Shown here piece by piece: positions 36,955 to 47,216 of a stretch of 64,000 nucleotides of DNA. The notes under the pieces are model-generated. The model was not told the DNA's origin and ran no database searches. It was given only the letters and a program-made list of their open reading frames with translations. This DNA is from Sarcomyxa edulis (Eukaryota > Basidiomycota > Agaricomycetes > Agaricales > Mycenaceae). The stretch covers positions 682,001 to 746,000 of the forward strand of contig QUOL01000003.1 in NCBI GenBank assembly GCA_009761415.1, given 5' to 3'. The first letter of the stretch is position 1, and each line of letters opens with the position of its first letter. Position numbers and translations under genes: made by a program.

Positions 36955-37844
36955 CGTGCAACTTGGTAGATGACCGGCTGGATGCTAGGTAGTACGTCCT
37001 GTTCGAGTGAAATGTTGTACTGGATGTGGAGCTGACTGCGAAAACTGCATGGCCCCAACACTTCAGCCAATCGAGCAGTCGGAGCTCAAGGACTTGGAGT
37101 AAGTACGGATAGCAGTCCTGAGTTCGTCGATAGCGATCTCGTGACGGCCAGAGTAGGAGCCACCGCACAGCTTGAGGAGGGCATGCATATGCATGGTCTG
37201 TAGGAAATAGATCCAGTCGTAACGCGTAACGAGAGGCGTACTTCGCCAGACTTGAGTCGAAAATTGGTCGAGAAATCTTGGTGACTTTGATCGGTAGCTA
37301 TTCTTAGATTTGCTTGGCAATGTTGAGCAAAAGCTTGCGGCCAAAAAGAGTGCACTGCCACCTTGCCCCGCCCGCTCCGAGGCAACTCCAGCGAGTTCCT
37401 GCTTCACTACAGTGACTACACTGGCAATCGGTATCGCGTTCCACGAGTTCGGTTTCTCATCGATTATCGATTCTTCCTCATTCTGGCCTACCTTTCACTA
37501 GCCCGGAGTTCTCTCCGCCAGTACTACACGGAAATCGTATGACCGCGACGACGATCATGCTGCATGCAGCGGGAACACGGTTCATATTAGCGGTAGTGCG
37601 TACGAGTGACTTCGTATGTCTCGAAGATCTCTAGACAGTGTGCCACTGCTGTATGATAGTGAATTTGAGGTACACGCGGCACTGCATGCATACATTACGA
37701 TTTACAACTCAAGGCGATGATCTTAGGCCTCTGGATATCCTTGATCCGGCTTGTGTTATAAAGCAGGCTGCAGATCTTCATTGAATCATTCATTTCCCCC
37801 CGCTCTCTCCGCGTCCTTACATCTAGATCTCAATCCCAATCTCA
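36955..37844. other. Intergenic between the MITE and small membrane gene B
   Basis: No supported gene; short frames at 37063-37407 lack any family resemblance. CT-rich words near 37795-37840 lie just upstream of the ATG at 37845. Confidence 0.4.
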
Positions 37845-38416
37845 ATGTCGTCAATTAAACTAGCATCTACACAGTCCGAGTCGCCCTTGTCGAAGCGACT
37901 GTCCTTGTACCTGTTCACGGTCGTTATGTGCGTACCGTAGCTCCATCTCGTGATATTTCTCTAGACAATTTATATACATGGTTTTCTTTACTCCTTAGGT
38001 GGAGTGCGTATTAATTGAATGCCTATGTTCGAGGTCATTGCACTAATTTTGACTTGAAAGCTATCACTGGTTGCATCACCCTCTCGTATGAAGCGTTCCC
38101 TTCTGAATCAAACATCGACTAATGCCCATCTTCTCATCTTACTCTAGTATATTCGTCTCGAAGGCGTTGACTAGGTGAGTAAAACCACCCCTAACAAACC
38201 TCTGCATTCCTACCCATACTAACCCATCCATCCATCCAAAGAACACTCCCCAACACCGCCCTCTGCACGCTCGGACTCATATCAATACTCACCGCATTCG
38301 TGCTCGTGTACCTCAATTGTCAGACGATTCTGCGTGAGGTTAGGAACCTCGAAGTGAACGGGAACGGGAATCGAGAGTCTGCCAGTGATACAATCCCCAA
38401 GGCTCAACGCCTATAG
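37845..38416 (+). CDS. Small membrane protein, copy B (104 aa, five exons)
   Basis: Exons: 37845-37927, 37999-38003 (5 nt), 38061-38085, 38148-38174, 38242-38416; total 315 nt with a continuous frame. The protein has about two membrane-spanning stretches (LYLFTVVMWTITGCITLSIFV and LCTLGLISILTAFVLVYL), then TILREVRNLEV and a short polar tail. The intron order and the 5-nt and 25-nt exons match copy A at 34130, and both end in the ILREVR-LE helix. I know no named family. The two copies flank the GH16 gene and the MITE. The short polar ends and the lack of a cleavable signal suggest an integral membrane protein with unknown partners. Confidence 0.75.
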
Positions 38417-38560
38417 ATGGTAGAATCCATGAATATACCCTCGTAAATACTTGTGCACTCATCATCTTCTCTTTTGTGTTCAAGGAAGTCGATGCATCGA
38501 TACGATACAGCATCTAATGTCATCTATTGCGAAAGTCCAAGTCCAGAACGCCACACTGCG

Positions 38561-39796
38561 TTAGACGAGCATCATGAACAGCATCACCACAACCGCGAAG
38601 CCAGCAGACGGGTGAACACCACTAACAACTCCGTCACTAGTACTACTCGCGCCAATATACTGCTTACCCAGACTATTGATCTTTCCCTTTTTACTCATCA
38701 GCGCATCGTCCTGTTAGGATAAGTGCAGTCACAGTCAGAACACCTAAAGCCACGACGGCATAAGTACATACCTGATTGACACCACCCAGAGTCTCTCCAG
38801 CTCCAAACCACGCATACCGTTCCACCCACTCCGTCTGGTCCATGAATTCTTGTGTTTGGTTCAGGAAGGTGTTTACGTCTGATTGAGAGCATTGAGCCTA
38901 GGGTAGCGATGTAAATGAGGATGCAATTTTTATGATAGACCTGATATACTGTACCTTGGTATCAACGAAATTCTGGCAAGCCCACTCGGTGACCCAGATC
39001 GGAAGTTTGAAGGTATCATGAAAGTCGTTGACGTAGTCGATGAACTCGGTGGCGTTCACGCCATACCAATCTAAATCCCATCATCAGTCTTATTACACGC
39101 ACACAAGATAGAACCTTGAAGAGGTAGACGTACGAACGGCCACGAAATCGACCGTACACGACCCATTACACGCAGTGAAGAAATCCTGCAACCACGTCTT
39201 TCCCGCGGGCGCACTAGTAGTCGCCGGACTTCCTAACCTCAAACCCTGGGCCCGAAGAGGTTGCATCGTGTTGATCCATATGGATGCGCCGTCTTGTGCG
39301 TTCGTGTTTGATTGGGATGGGTTGTCTGGTCTGCCATGCCACGTCGATGCCATTGAGTGGCGTGAAAAGGAGAAGGACACGGGGTACTTACTCATTCAAT
39401 CCAAGGATCGCAGTAACAGGTCTCTGCGCCGCCGTAGCATTAACGCTAGCACCGAAATTGGGAATGAATGTCGGACCCCAAAGCATCGGGACGAATTCTA
39501 GGCTAGTATTTGAGACTGAGCCGGCGTCGGGGGACCAGGTGTAGTACCTACCAGTGCCAGGGAGTTCAAAATTACTGTCAGTCCGAAGCTCTGCAACGGT
39601 ACAGGAGGAGAAGATGGACGCACCATGAGACTTTCCCTGTAGTCAGGTATTGAGACAGGTCGATGTTGGATGGATTGTCCCAGCCAAGTCCGGCCTTGGA
39701 CGAGTTGGTGACTGCACGCGTATAAACGCTAACATCGGTGGGGTGTGCGAGTACGTGGGACGCGAGAACTGCGGCCAGAATCGTAAGTATGAGCAT
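38561..39796 (-). CDS. GH128 beta-1,3-glucanase, probably GPI-anchored
   Basis: Exons, in coding order: 39624-39796, 39392-39547, 39134-39330, 38955-39070, 38772-38897, 38561-38710; 918 nt, 305 aa. Signal peptide MLILTILAAVLASHVLA. Family marks: KAGLGWDNPSNIDL near residue 35; WYYTWSPD; FVPMLWGP; the acid glutamate in ILGLNEPD; VDFVAVHWYG; and the nucleophile glutamate in WVTEWACQNF. The C-terminus has a Ser/Gly-rich spacer and a hydrophobic end (SAGFAVVVMLFMMLV) that resembles a GPI signal. GH128 (Asl1-like) enzymes cut beta-1,3-glucan. It starts 285 bp from, and divergent to, the Yae1 gene. Confidence 0.92.
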
Positions 39797-40081
39797 GATT
39801 CGTGAAGGAGACGGAAAAGAGTCCTAACAAGGGGGGCTTCAAGGGCGTTTGAGGGATATAGTAATACTTTGCTGGACAGCATTGGGATTGCAATGGGGCC
39901 ATCTTGCCGAGGTATCATTATGCGTCGTGGGAGGATGGGAGGAGGCACAAAAATTTATTTTTGGATTCCGTGCCTCTTTGCTCGCGACTCCATCGGATTC
40001 AACGTCGAGCTCGACGTCTTCATATCCCCTGTCACCTAGTTTCAATCTTCTTGTTCTTGTCATCCATTCGCACTGCCAGAA
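39797..40081. promoter_or_regulatory. Bidirectional promoter (GH128 / YAE1)
   Basis: 285 bp between divergent start codons. No specific factor site was identified. Confidence 0.5.
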
Positions 40082-40700
40082 ATGGACACAGACTCCCCAT
40101 GGGACGAATCCCCTTCTCTCGATCCCACAGCGTCAGTAGACTTGGAATGGACCCGTATATCATCCCAATTTACAAACGTCCGTCTTACTCCCGTATCCTC
40201 ACACATATCTACTTATAACGCTCTTCATTCAGGCTGGATATCGAGAAGGCATCACAGCAGGGAAAGAATCCGCTCTCCAAGAAGGTTTCGATGATGGCTT
40301 CGCCACCGTCGGCGTCCCCATCGGGCGAGAATTAGGCATCTTGCGTGGTCTATCATCCGCCATCGTCTCGTTCTTGAGCTTGCCCTCTACCAAGTCCCAA
40401 TTCCAATGCTACATGGGGCCCAGGGATACAGAACAGACACTCACAGAAGCCAAAAATATATATTCTCAATTATCCGGCATCCTCCTAGCGGACATCGCTC
40501 CGCGCGATTTCGACGCGGAACATCATGCTCGTGAACATCTTGAGGATATCGTGGACCTTGATCAGCGTGCGGGTAGGTTGCAGGATTTAGATGATTTGTC
40601 TGCTGTGAACGGACGTCCTACGATGGATGATGTTCGACAGCTCGAGCAACGCCTCCGTGCGTTGACACTGGCGCTTGGTTTGGAAGTTAACAGAAGTTGA
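40082..40700 (+). CDS. YAE1: Yae1-family protein (ABCE1/Rli1 Fe-S maturation adaptor)
   Basis: Exons 40082-40177 and 40233-40700; 564 nt, 187 aa. The defining deca-GX3 motif starts at the exon junction: glycines recur every four residues through GYREGITAG, EGFDDGFATVG and GRELGILRG (about residues 34-70). In yeast Yae1 works with Lto1 to load the Fe-S cluster of the ribosome recycling ATPase Rli1. The N-terminus is acidic (WDESPSLDPT). The intron donor is the unusual GTCCGT. Confidence 0.88.
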
Positions 40701-41453
40701 AGGCATCTTACGTCTGTTGACTCAGACCAGCTCTCAGGTACGTAGACCCACAATATAGATTATCTGGGGATGAAATTGATCGTATCGCGCCTTTCAGTCT
40801 AGACAGAAATATCTGGACAGTAGTCTTATTAGAGAGCCCGGCAGGCTTGTACCCGACAATAGTCGTCGAGACGTACTGCGAAGTCTGCCGGTGCGCTCCA
40901 AGAAACATGGAAACGCTTGGGCAGGTGTTGAGACTGTAAGCCAATCAGATTGAGTTATCGTCATATATTCAACAGAACTGATGCGGGGGTTAGCTGCCTG
41001 GAAAATACTACTACTCTATCCTTGGAGTTAGTGGTGGAACATAGCGGGGATTGGATCGGATGTTGGGTGGTGATTAATATTCGTTGTGGATCAGATTCAG
41101 AAGAATGATGATGTTTAGCAAAGATCGAATAAGTTGTGGTCTCAGGAGGAATAACATATATACTTCGTTTCTGAGATCTGAGAGACAAGTCCAAGTCTCC
41201 CAATCGTAGGAGGCGTTCGTCGTGCCGTAAATTACACGCGACTAAGTATGATCATGAGAAGCATGCGCATGCGCGTCTGTTGGTTATGATTATTCCTGGA
41301 GGTCGATGCCCTTCGATGCCGTGTCCGAGTCTTGTGATTCAACTTGAACTTGAACTTGAATTGAACTTGAACGCAATTCATTCGCAACTTTGTGTGTCTC
41401 AATCCTGCGTTGATCCTGCGTATGCGAGTTAGCGTCAACACCGGTACTAACAA
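40701..41453. other. Intergenic upstream of Zn2Cys6 regulator 1
   Basis: No gene supported. It contains a TTGAAC microsatellite (see repeat) close to the regulator's start. Confidence 0.45.
41341..41372. repeat. TTGAAC microsatellite
   Basis: Near-perfect tandem copies of a six-base unit (TTGAAC, with one shortened copy) about 80 bp upstream of the ATG of the zinc-cluster gene. Confidence 0.7.
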
Positions 41454-44400
41454 ATGACGACCGAAGAGGATGAACGACTGCGTAGTGGAACAACCAGAGA
41501 AACGAAAAAGAGAAGACTCCACGGGGCCTGCGACGTTTGCAAGCAGAAGAAGGGTACGTATACCAAACCCGTCATCTATCCACTTAGTATTGACATAGAA
41601 CATCCAACAGTCAAATGTAAAGACAGTCATAACCTGTCCCCTCGAAACCATCAACTAAAAGCCGATTTATATATAGGCGACAGCACGCGGATGCCCAACA
41701 ATCGGTGCACGAACTGCATAAAATCAGAACTAGATTGTACCCATCTTGAAGCCATCAAGGTACGCTTTCATAGAATAGAACATCGCATCCATGGTTGGTT
41801 AAAACTCTTTCCTTGAGACATGGGGCCCAGCGAAAGGGTATGCCTGCCTTTGATTTGACTCTGCAACGTCAACTCTATTGCAATCTGAGTTGAGTTTGTT
41901 CGCAGATACGTCGAAAACCTAGAGACTCGAGTCAGGTTGTTGGAAAGAGTGCTACAGAAGGTCTATTACACCTCTGAACTAAGATAATGAATCAAAGACT
42001 GACACTTACTCACATACACAGCTCGTTCCGAACATCGACCTCGACCGACTCTCCGATTCCGAAAGTCCAATACCTAGGAAATATGTATGGATTCCTCTGT
42101 CAAGGAAATCGATTGACGTCCCATCCGATCCTGCTCCCGGTCCACTTGAACCGGAACCGACACCCAACATCATTACTTCAACTGCCGAAAAGGACCCAGA
42201 AATCCTATCGCACGGAGACGACTCCCTACTAGAACGATTATCCAAACTAACCCTAGACCCCCCACAACACCAATTCTGTGGAGAATCCAGCCGCGTCAGC
42301 TTTGTAAAAACGGCTTACAAGATGAAATCAGAACTCGGACGCAGCACGGGGCATACGAAACCTCCACGTCTCGGATCGCATCGACCGCAATTCTGGACTA
42401 ACCCTCTTGTACGTACACTTTGGTAGCAACAAACTTTATACAAAGTCGTGCCACTCACAAGTCACTTCTTCATCTCATTTGAAGTGGGAAGACCTAGAAG
42501 AACCAAAATCCCTCCCTCAATACGACTTTCCCTCCACAGACCTCCTGCCAGTACTCATAGACCTATACTTCACCCATTTCAACATATACACACCCTTACT
42601 ACACCGCCCCACATTCCTCCACGCCGTCCATACCGGCCTGCATCTCCGGCATCACATGTTCGGAGCGACTCTCCTCCTAGTCTGCGCTCTAGGAAGTCGG
42701 TTCTGCGATGATGACCCGAGAGTCACCTTGGAGTGGACGGATTCGACGTATTCTCGCGGGTGGAAATGGTTCGCTCAAGTGCAAGTCGTTCGGACGAACG
42801 TACACGCAGATCCATCGTTGTACGAGCTCCAGATGTATTCTGTACGTATCCGTTTGTACATCCCTCTCCTTTCGACGGTTGATCTATAGAGTTGTATTTT
42901 TTTTTTGTTTCGTGTGATAGCTATGGATCATGTTCTCAATGCTCTCATCCAAATGCCAAGGATGCTGGACAGTCGCTGGGATTGGTCTGCGCATGGCGCA
43001 GGAGGTAGGTGCGCACCGACGGAACCTAAATACGAAGATTTGGACGGTGGAAGATGAGTTGTGGAAACGTGCGTTTTGGTGAGCCGCCTCATTGTTATGT
43101 ACGATGTCCTTCGCGCGCGAGCTGACATACTGAATATGTGTATAGGGTTCTATTTTTCATTGACAGGGGTCTAAGCACGGTACTCGGTCGCCCGTGCGCG
43201 ATATCAGACGAAGAGTGAGTATATATCATTCCATTTCATTCTATTTCATGTATCTTGCCCCACGACTCACACGTTTACACCTCCATGCAGCGTCGACCTT
43301 GATTACCCGTTAGAATGCGACGACGAATATTGGGAATCATCCGATCCCAAGGTGGCATTCAAGCAACCCCCAAAACAACCCTCCACCGTCGCCTATTTCA
43401 ATTTCGCTCTGAAGCTGAGACAGATTCTGGGTCGTGCGTTGCGGAATATCGTTGAGTCTTTCCATCCATTCGCGTTTCGCTCGTAATGATTATTGACTTG
43501 GATCGAGCGTTGAACAGTACTCCGTCAAAAGGGAAAGGACAGGCACGGGCTCGGACCAGAATACAATGATCGCCGAGTTGGATTCAGCGCTAAACGGGTG
43601 GGTCGAGTCACTTCCAGACCATCGTAAGCCCCATCCATCCTTCCACTCCACTCAAATCCAAATGTGATGTGACTCACAACCATGACAGTACGCTGGGACC
43701 CACACCACCCAAACCCCACATTCTTCAACCAATCCGCAGCGTTATACGCGAACTACTATCACGTTCAAATTTTAGTTCACAAACCCTTCATTTCCATCTC
43801 ATCACCCTCGTCCTTCCCATCCCTAGCGATATGCACCAATGCAGCTCGGTTATGTAGTCACGTCGTCGAAGTACAGCGGTGTAGGATGGAGTATCCGCTT
43901 GGGCAGATGCAGGTCAGTACTAGTCACCCTACACCCCACCCCACACTGTGATGATGATGATGATGACTGGATTGCAAAAAATGATACCAGAACCCGGCTT
44001 TCATCTCCGCTATCCTCCTCCTCCTGAACATATGGAGCGGGAAACAGTCAGGTCTATCCATTGTGGATCATAGTAGGGATCTCGATGGCGTTCAGAAATG
44101 TATGCGATACCTCAAAGCGTGCGAAGCTCGGTCAGTCGTCTGTTTCCGTTTCCTCACTTCACTTTCGCGTCAAGTCCCTAACGGATGTGGGTGTTTGTAT
44201 TTGTACAGACGGCCATCTGCGGGTCGATATTGGTGAGCTTTCAGCAAGTGGTTTCAGCGTCTTAAGCTCGGGTGTGCTGAATTTATTTTTTATGGGATTG
44301 AAGGGATATTCTATCTGGATTAGCTTCTGCTGGGGACTTTTCGTCGGAGTCGTTCCCTCTATCCACGAACAAGCGTACAAGAGAGGAAGAAGATTCTGAT

Positions 44401-44973
44401 CCATTTACTAGTTCCTCTAGTACCGACGACATGCCCTCCCGCCGAGTGGCATCGACATCGAGATCGGCGCAAAACCCACAGCAAAATGCGTTTGCGTTTG
44501 CGTTACCGACCCTCAACAGCCAGCTCAATCTCAGTCAAATTCCAATGCCACTCTATGAACAATCACAATCACAATCGAATGAGGGTGAGGATGAGGGAAT
44601 TGATGGGGGCCAATGGCAATCTGCGTTCAACCCAGAATGGGAGTGGTTTGTGGACTTTATTCCACAAGCGTCAGCTTCAGAGGACAGCGTAAACCCCTCA
44701 GTCCATATTCCTACTACTGACACTGAAGGGCCAGCAACGGAAGCACCATCCCCTGACCTGGACCAATTCTTGACTGACCAACTTGCGGCTCATTTCTCCG
44801 GTACGATGGTCCAAGGTGGTGGTGGTGGGAGCAATAGTTCAGGAGATAGTGGGGTACAGGTGCCGGGGAATTTCTGGCATATCCAGGCTGATTCCTTACC
44901 ATCCACGAACAACGATGTGATGTCTGTGTGGAATGACACGCCGATTGGAAGGATGGGAGACGTACATCACTAA
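41454..44973 (+). CDS. Zn2Cys6 transcription factor 1 (fungal_trans type)
   Basis: Fifteen exons: 41454-41553, 41611-41616 (6 nt), 41677-41759, 41818-41837, 41906-41960, 42022-42408, 42485-42841, 42921-43078, 43146-43214, 43291-43450, 43518-43623, 43689-43912, 43991-44130, 44209-44232, 44304-44973; 2559 nt, 852 aa. The zinc cluster (residues about 26-55) has C-x2-C-x6-C-x9-C-x2-C-x6-C spacing: CDVCKQKK, VKC, NNRCTNC, LDC. A coiled-coil linker follows (GYVENLETRVRLLE). The middle is the fungal_trans domain (YFTHFNIYTPLLHRP, MFGATLLLVCALG, GLSTVLGRPCAI, LRWDPHHPNP). It is the tandem paralogue of the gene at 47217, with matching introns. The end appears frameshifted: the paralogue's DWWTYIANMDS segment is present just after codon ~846 but in another frame, so the last residues differ. 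Confidence 0.9.
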
Positions 44974-45974
44974 TGTGGATTCATTGACGCGAGATGGTGA
45001 TGGCCGAGGTGAATCAGGTGATTGAGTGTCGCGATGTAGAATCTGAAGACGGCACAATCAGTATATGTGCGTACAATTAGATACTTGTACAGACTGCATA
45101 ATATCGCAAGTAATGCATATGACTGTTGAGCGTCGAGTGTAAGCCTTTAAGAGAACAAAGTTTCAACATGATCGCGTCTACGTGTACCGTCACGGTACCG
45201 ATCTCCGAGTCGCCCGAGCGCTCTTGTCGCCAAACCTTGATACAGACTCGGAATATCCATCAGCAAAACGGCTGATTTCTGGTTACCTTTTCCGCCTTGT
45301 TGGCCCTTGTTGGTCTGCTACCAGGCAAAAAGCGGATCAGGATGACAAGCTCGCAAGAAGTAATTTATTGAGAATTAAATTATAGCTAGTTTGTATCATC
45401 GAGAAACTAGCTACTAGTTCCTCTCCTTCAGGATCTCGAATGAGGACATATAGAGGACATTCAATCCAAAACATCAAGATACAATAATAAGGAAGCCTAC
45501 CCCTTATCCTGCATCACCCTGCCAGTCCCCAAATCTGCAGCGGAAGGAGGACTCACTGGAACCTTCAAAATCTAGACCTCAAGCAGGATTCAAGTCTACA
45601 AATCAGGCTCCAACCCATTCCTGCCAGTGGGTGATGGAGGGGGAGGAGTCCCTTGATGCGCTCGACGGCCTCGCGAGTGACTAATGAGTGACGACACTGA
45701 CAGAAAGATTGAACAACATATTAATATTGGAGCCCATGCACAGCTGGTGGAGGGGGAAAGACTTACGTTGAGCACAGAATACGTGAGTTCCTTCAGCTTC
45801 TTTGAGGTGAGACAGCAGGAGGTCGAAGAATCGTAAGACAGAGACGAGCTCGACGGACTTGTGAGATTTTGGGGACACGGAACTTGCCGAAAGGTTACGG
45901 TTGGAAACCGACGCGTAAACCTTATTCTCCCTCTCCATGACACTGTCGTCCACGTCGCGAGGACAACCGGGAAA

Positions 45975-46493
45975 CGAAAAGTCCCGCAAAAAGTCCATGG
46001 ACTGTCCACGGACTACGCAGATCATCCAAATTGGGTCAGCCTCCCGCCACGCAACCTCCTCCTGTAGGCTGTAGCCCCTCAGGCGCACGAAGAAGACCGA
46101 CCATTCATGGATCCTCCCCTCCCTCGCTGCGCTCGGGGGGTCCCCCGAACCGGATCCATTCAGGTCGGCACACTAAAGCTTCGTTCGTGCATTCTAAAGA
46201 TATGGCTAAATCCCACTATTCAGGCAGTCTGATCGTAAGCTTGAGAGTCTGGGTATATGTACTGTGGTCCAATAGATACCATTATTCACTAATAATGCAC
46301 GGCGGGAAGGTGGCGGGCGTACCATTCTCATTGAATGGAGAGCGGTGGCGGGCGGTGGCGGGGGCGGGCGGGGTTGTTTGCTGGTTGTTTGCCCGAGGAT
46401 GTGCCGGGGATGCCGACTAGTGTGTGGTCTGTTTGGATCCGAAATCCCATGGACAGTCCATGGACAAACCCCAGGACTTTTCGAAATCCGTAT
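45975..46493. repeat. Inverted repeat with palindromic cores
   Basis: The word CGAAAAGTCC followed by TCCATGGACTGTCCA (45975-46008) recurs in reverse complement at 46450-46493 (TGGACAGTCCATGGA ... GGACTTTTCG). The arms are roughly 45 bp with about 430 bp between. Each core is itself nearly palindromic. Confidence 0.6.
46085..46190. repeat. Foldback hairpin
   Basis: GCACGAAG, GACCGACC and TGGATCC on the left arm (46085-46114) face GGATCCA, GGTCGG and CTTCGTTCGTGC on the right (46151-46190), around a CG-rich loop (CTCGCTGCGCTCGG). Confidence 0.55.
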
Positions 46494-47216
46494 ATTCTGC
46501 ACGTCGCCTCCTTCGACAACCGTCCGCCCTCTCGACATCGCAACCCGGCAGTACGTTGTCCGTCGGGGACGTCGCAGAGCTCGCTTTGTAAGTCACCCAC
46601 TGTACTCATCAGCAGTAACAGCACTGTTACTCACTCCCGCAATTCTGACAGTACCAGGATTCGTCCGACGTACGTCGTTCGCACCGTCGTGAGCTTTTAG
46701 AGCCTAGAAGAAGATTGGATGGAATATATTTGGTGAGTTTGTGTTCCTCGGGCTTCCATGGCTGGTGAATAGTATAACAATCGGTGCACTGTCACCCATG
46801 ATGAAGCTTGTGCAGACAGTGCCATGGCCCATACTGTGTACCTATCCCTTGAGCCCCCTTCCCTGTTGGCACCTGTCTAGCCTGGCCTTCAAGATCCCTT
46901 CATGTGCTTCCTGACAGCTCTAAACTAGCTACAGTAATTTAGTGAATAATCATTGAATTTATCTAATTTTTTTGTGCACTTGTCACCCTGGTGGCCTTGT
47001 TGGCCTTGTTAAGAAAAAACCCGCAACACCTTGCGGAACTTTCTGGCGATTTTAGACATAGCTTGTTGCCTTGCCACTTCGCACCTTTTTGAGACTTGCC
47101 CAGTCTTGCCACGACTTGACAAGGCCGGGCAAGGAATTTGCCGGTTTACTGATGTCTTTTGAACGACTGTCTGAGGTCTCGAGTCTTGTTGGTACTCTCA
47201 CACATCGCCATCTCCT

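Larger units (their letters stand above)
44974..47216. other. Repeat-bearing interval between the duplicated regulators
   Basis: About 2.2 kb. Several frames of 100-137 codons occur but resemble nothing and overlap on both strands. It contains an inverted repeat (arms near 45975 and 46446), a compact hairpin (46085-46190), a GC-rich GGCGGG patch (46340-46375) and scattered TTGTTGGCC words (45300, 46995). It has the look of decayed or non-autonomous transposable elements inserted after the duplication. Confidence 0.5.

Noticed and set aside
45596..46088. Overlapping frames of 135-137 codons on - strand between the regulators
   Set aside because: Lie in repeat-bearing DNA, low-complexity Ser/Pro composition, no recognisable motif, and mutually overlapping in different frames.
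46335..46700. Gly/Arg-rich frames on + strand
   Set aside because: Produced by the GGCGGG-rich patch and the inverted repeat; no ATG context or homology.
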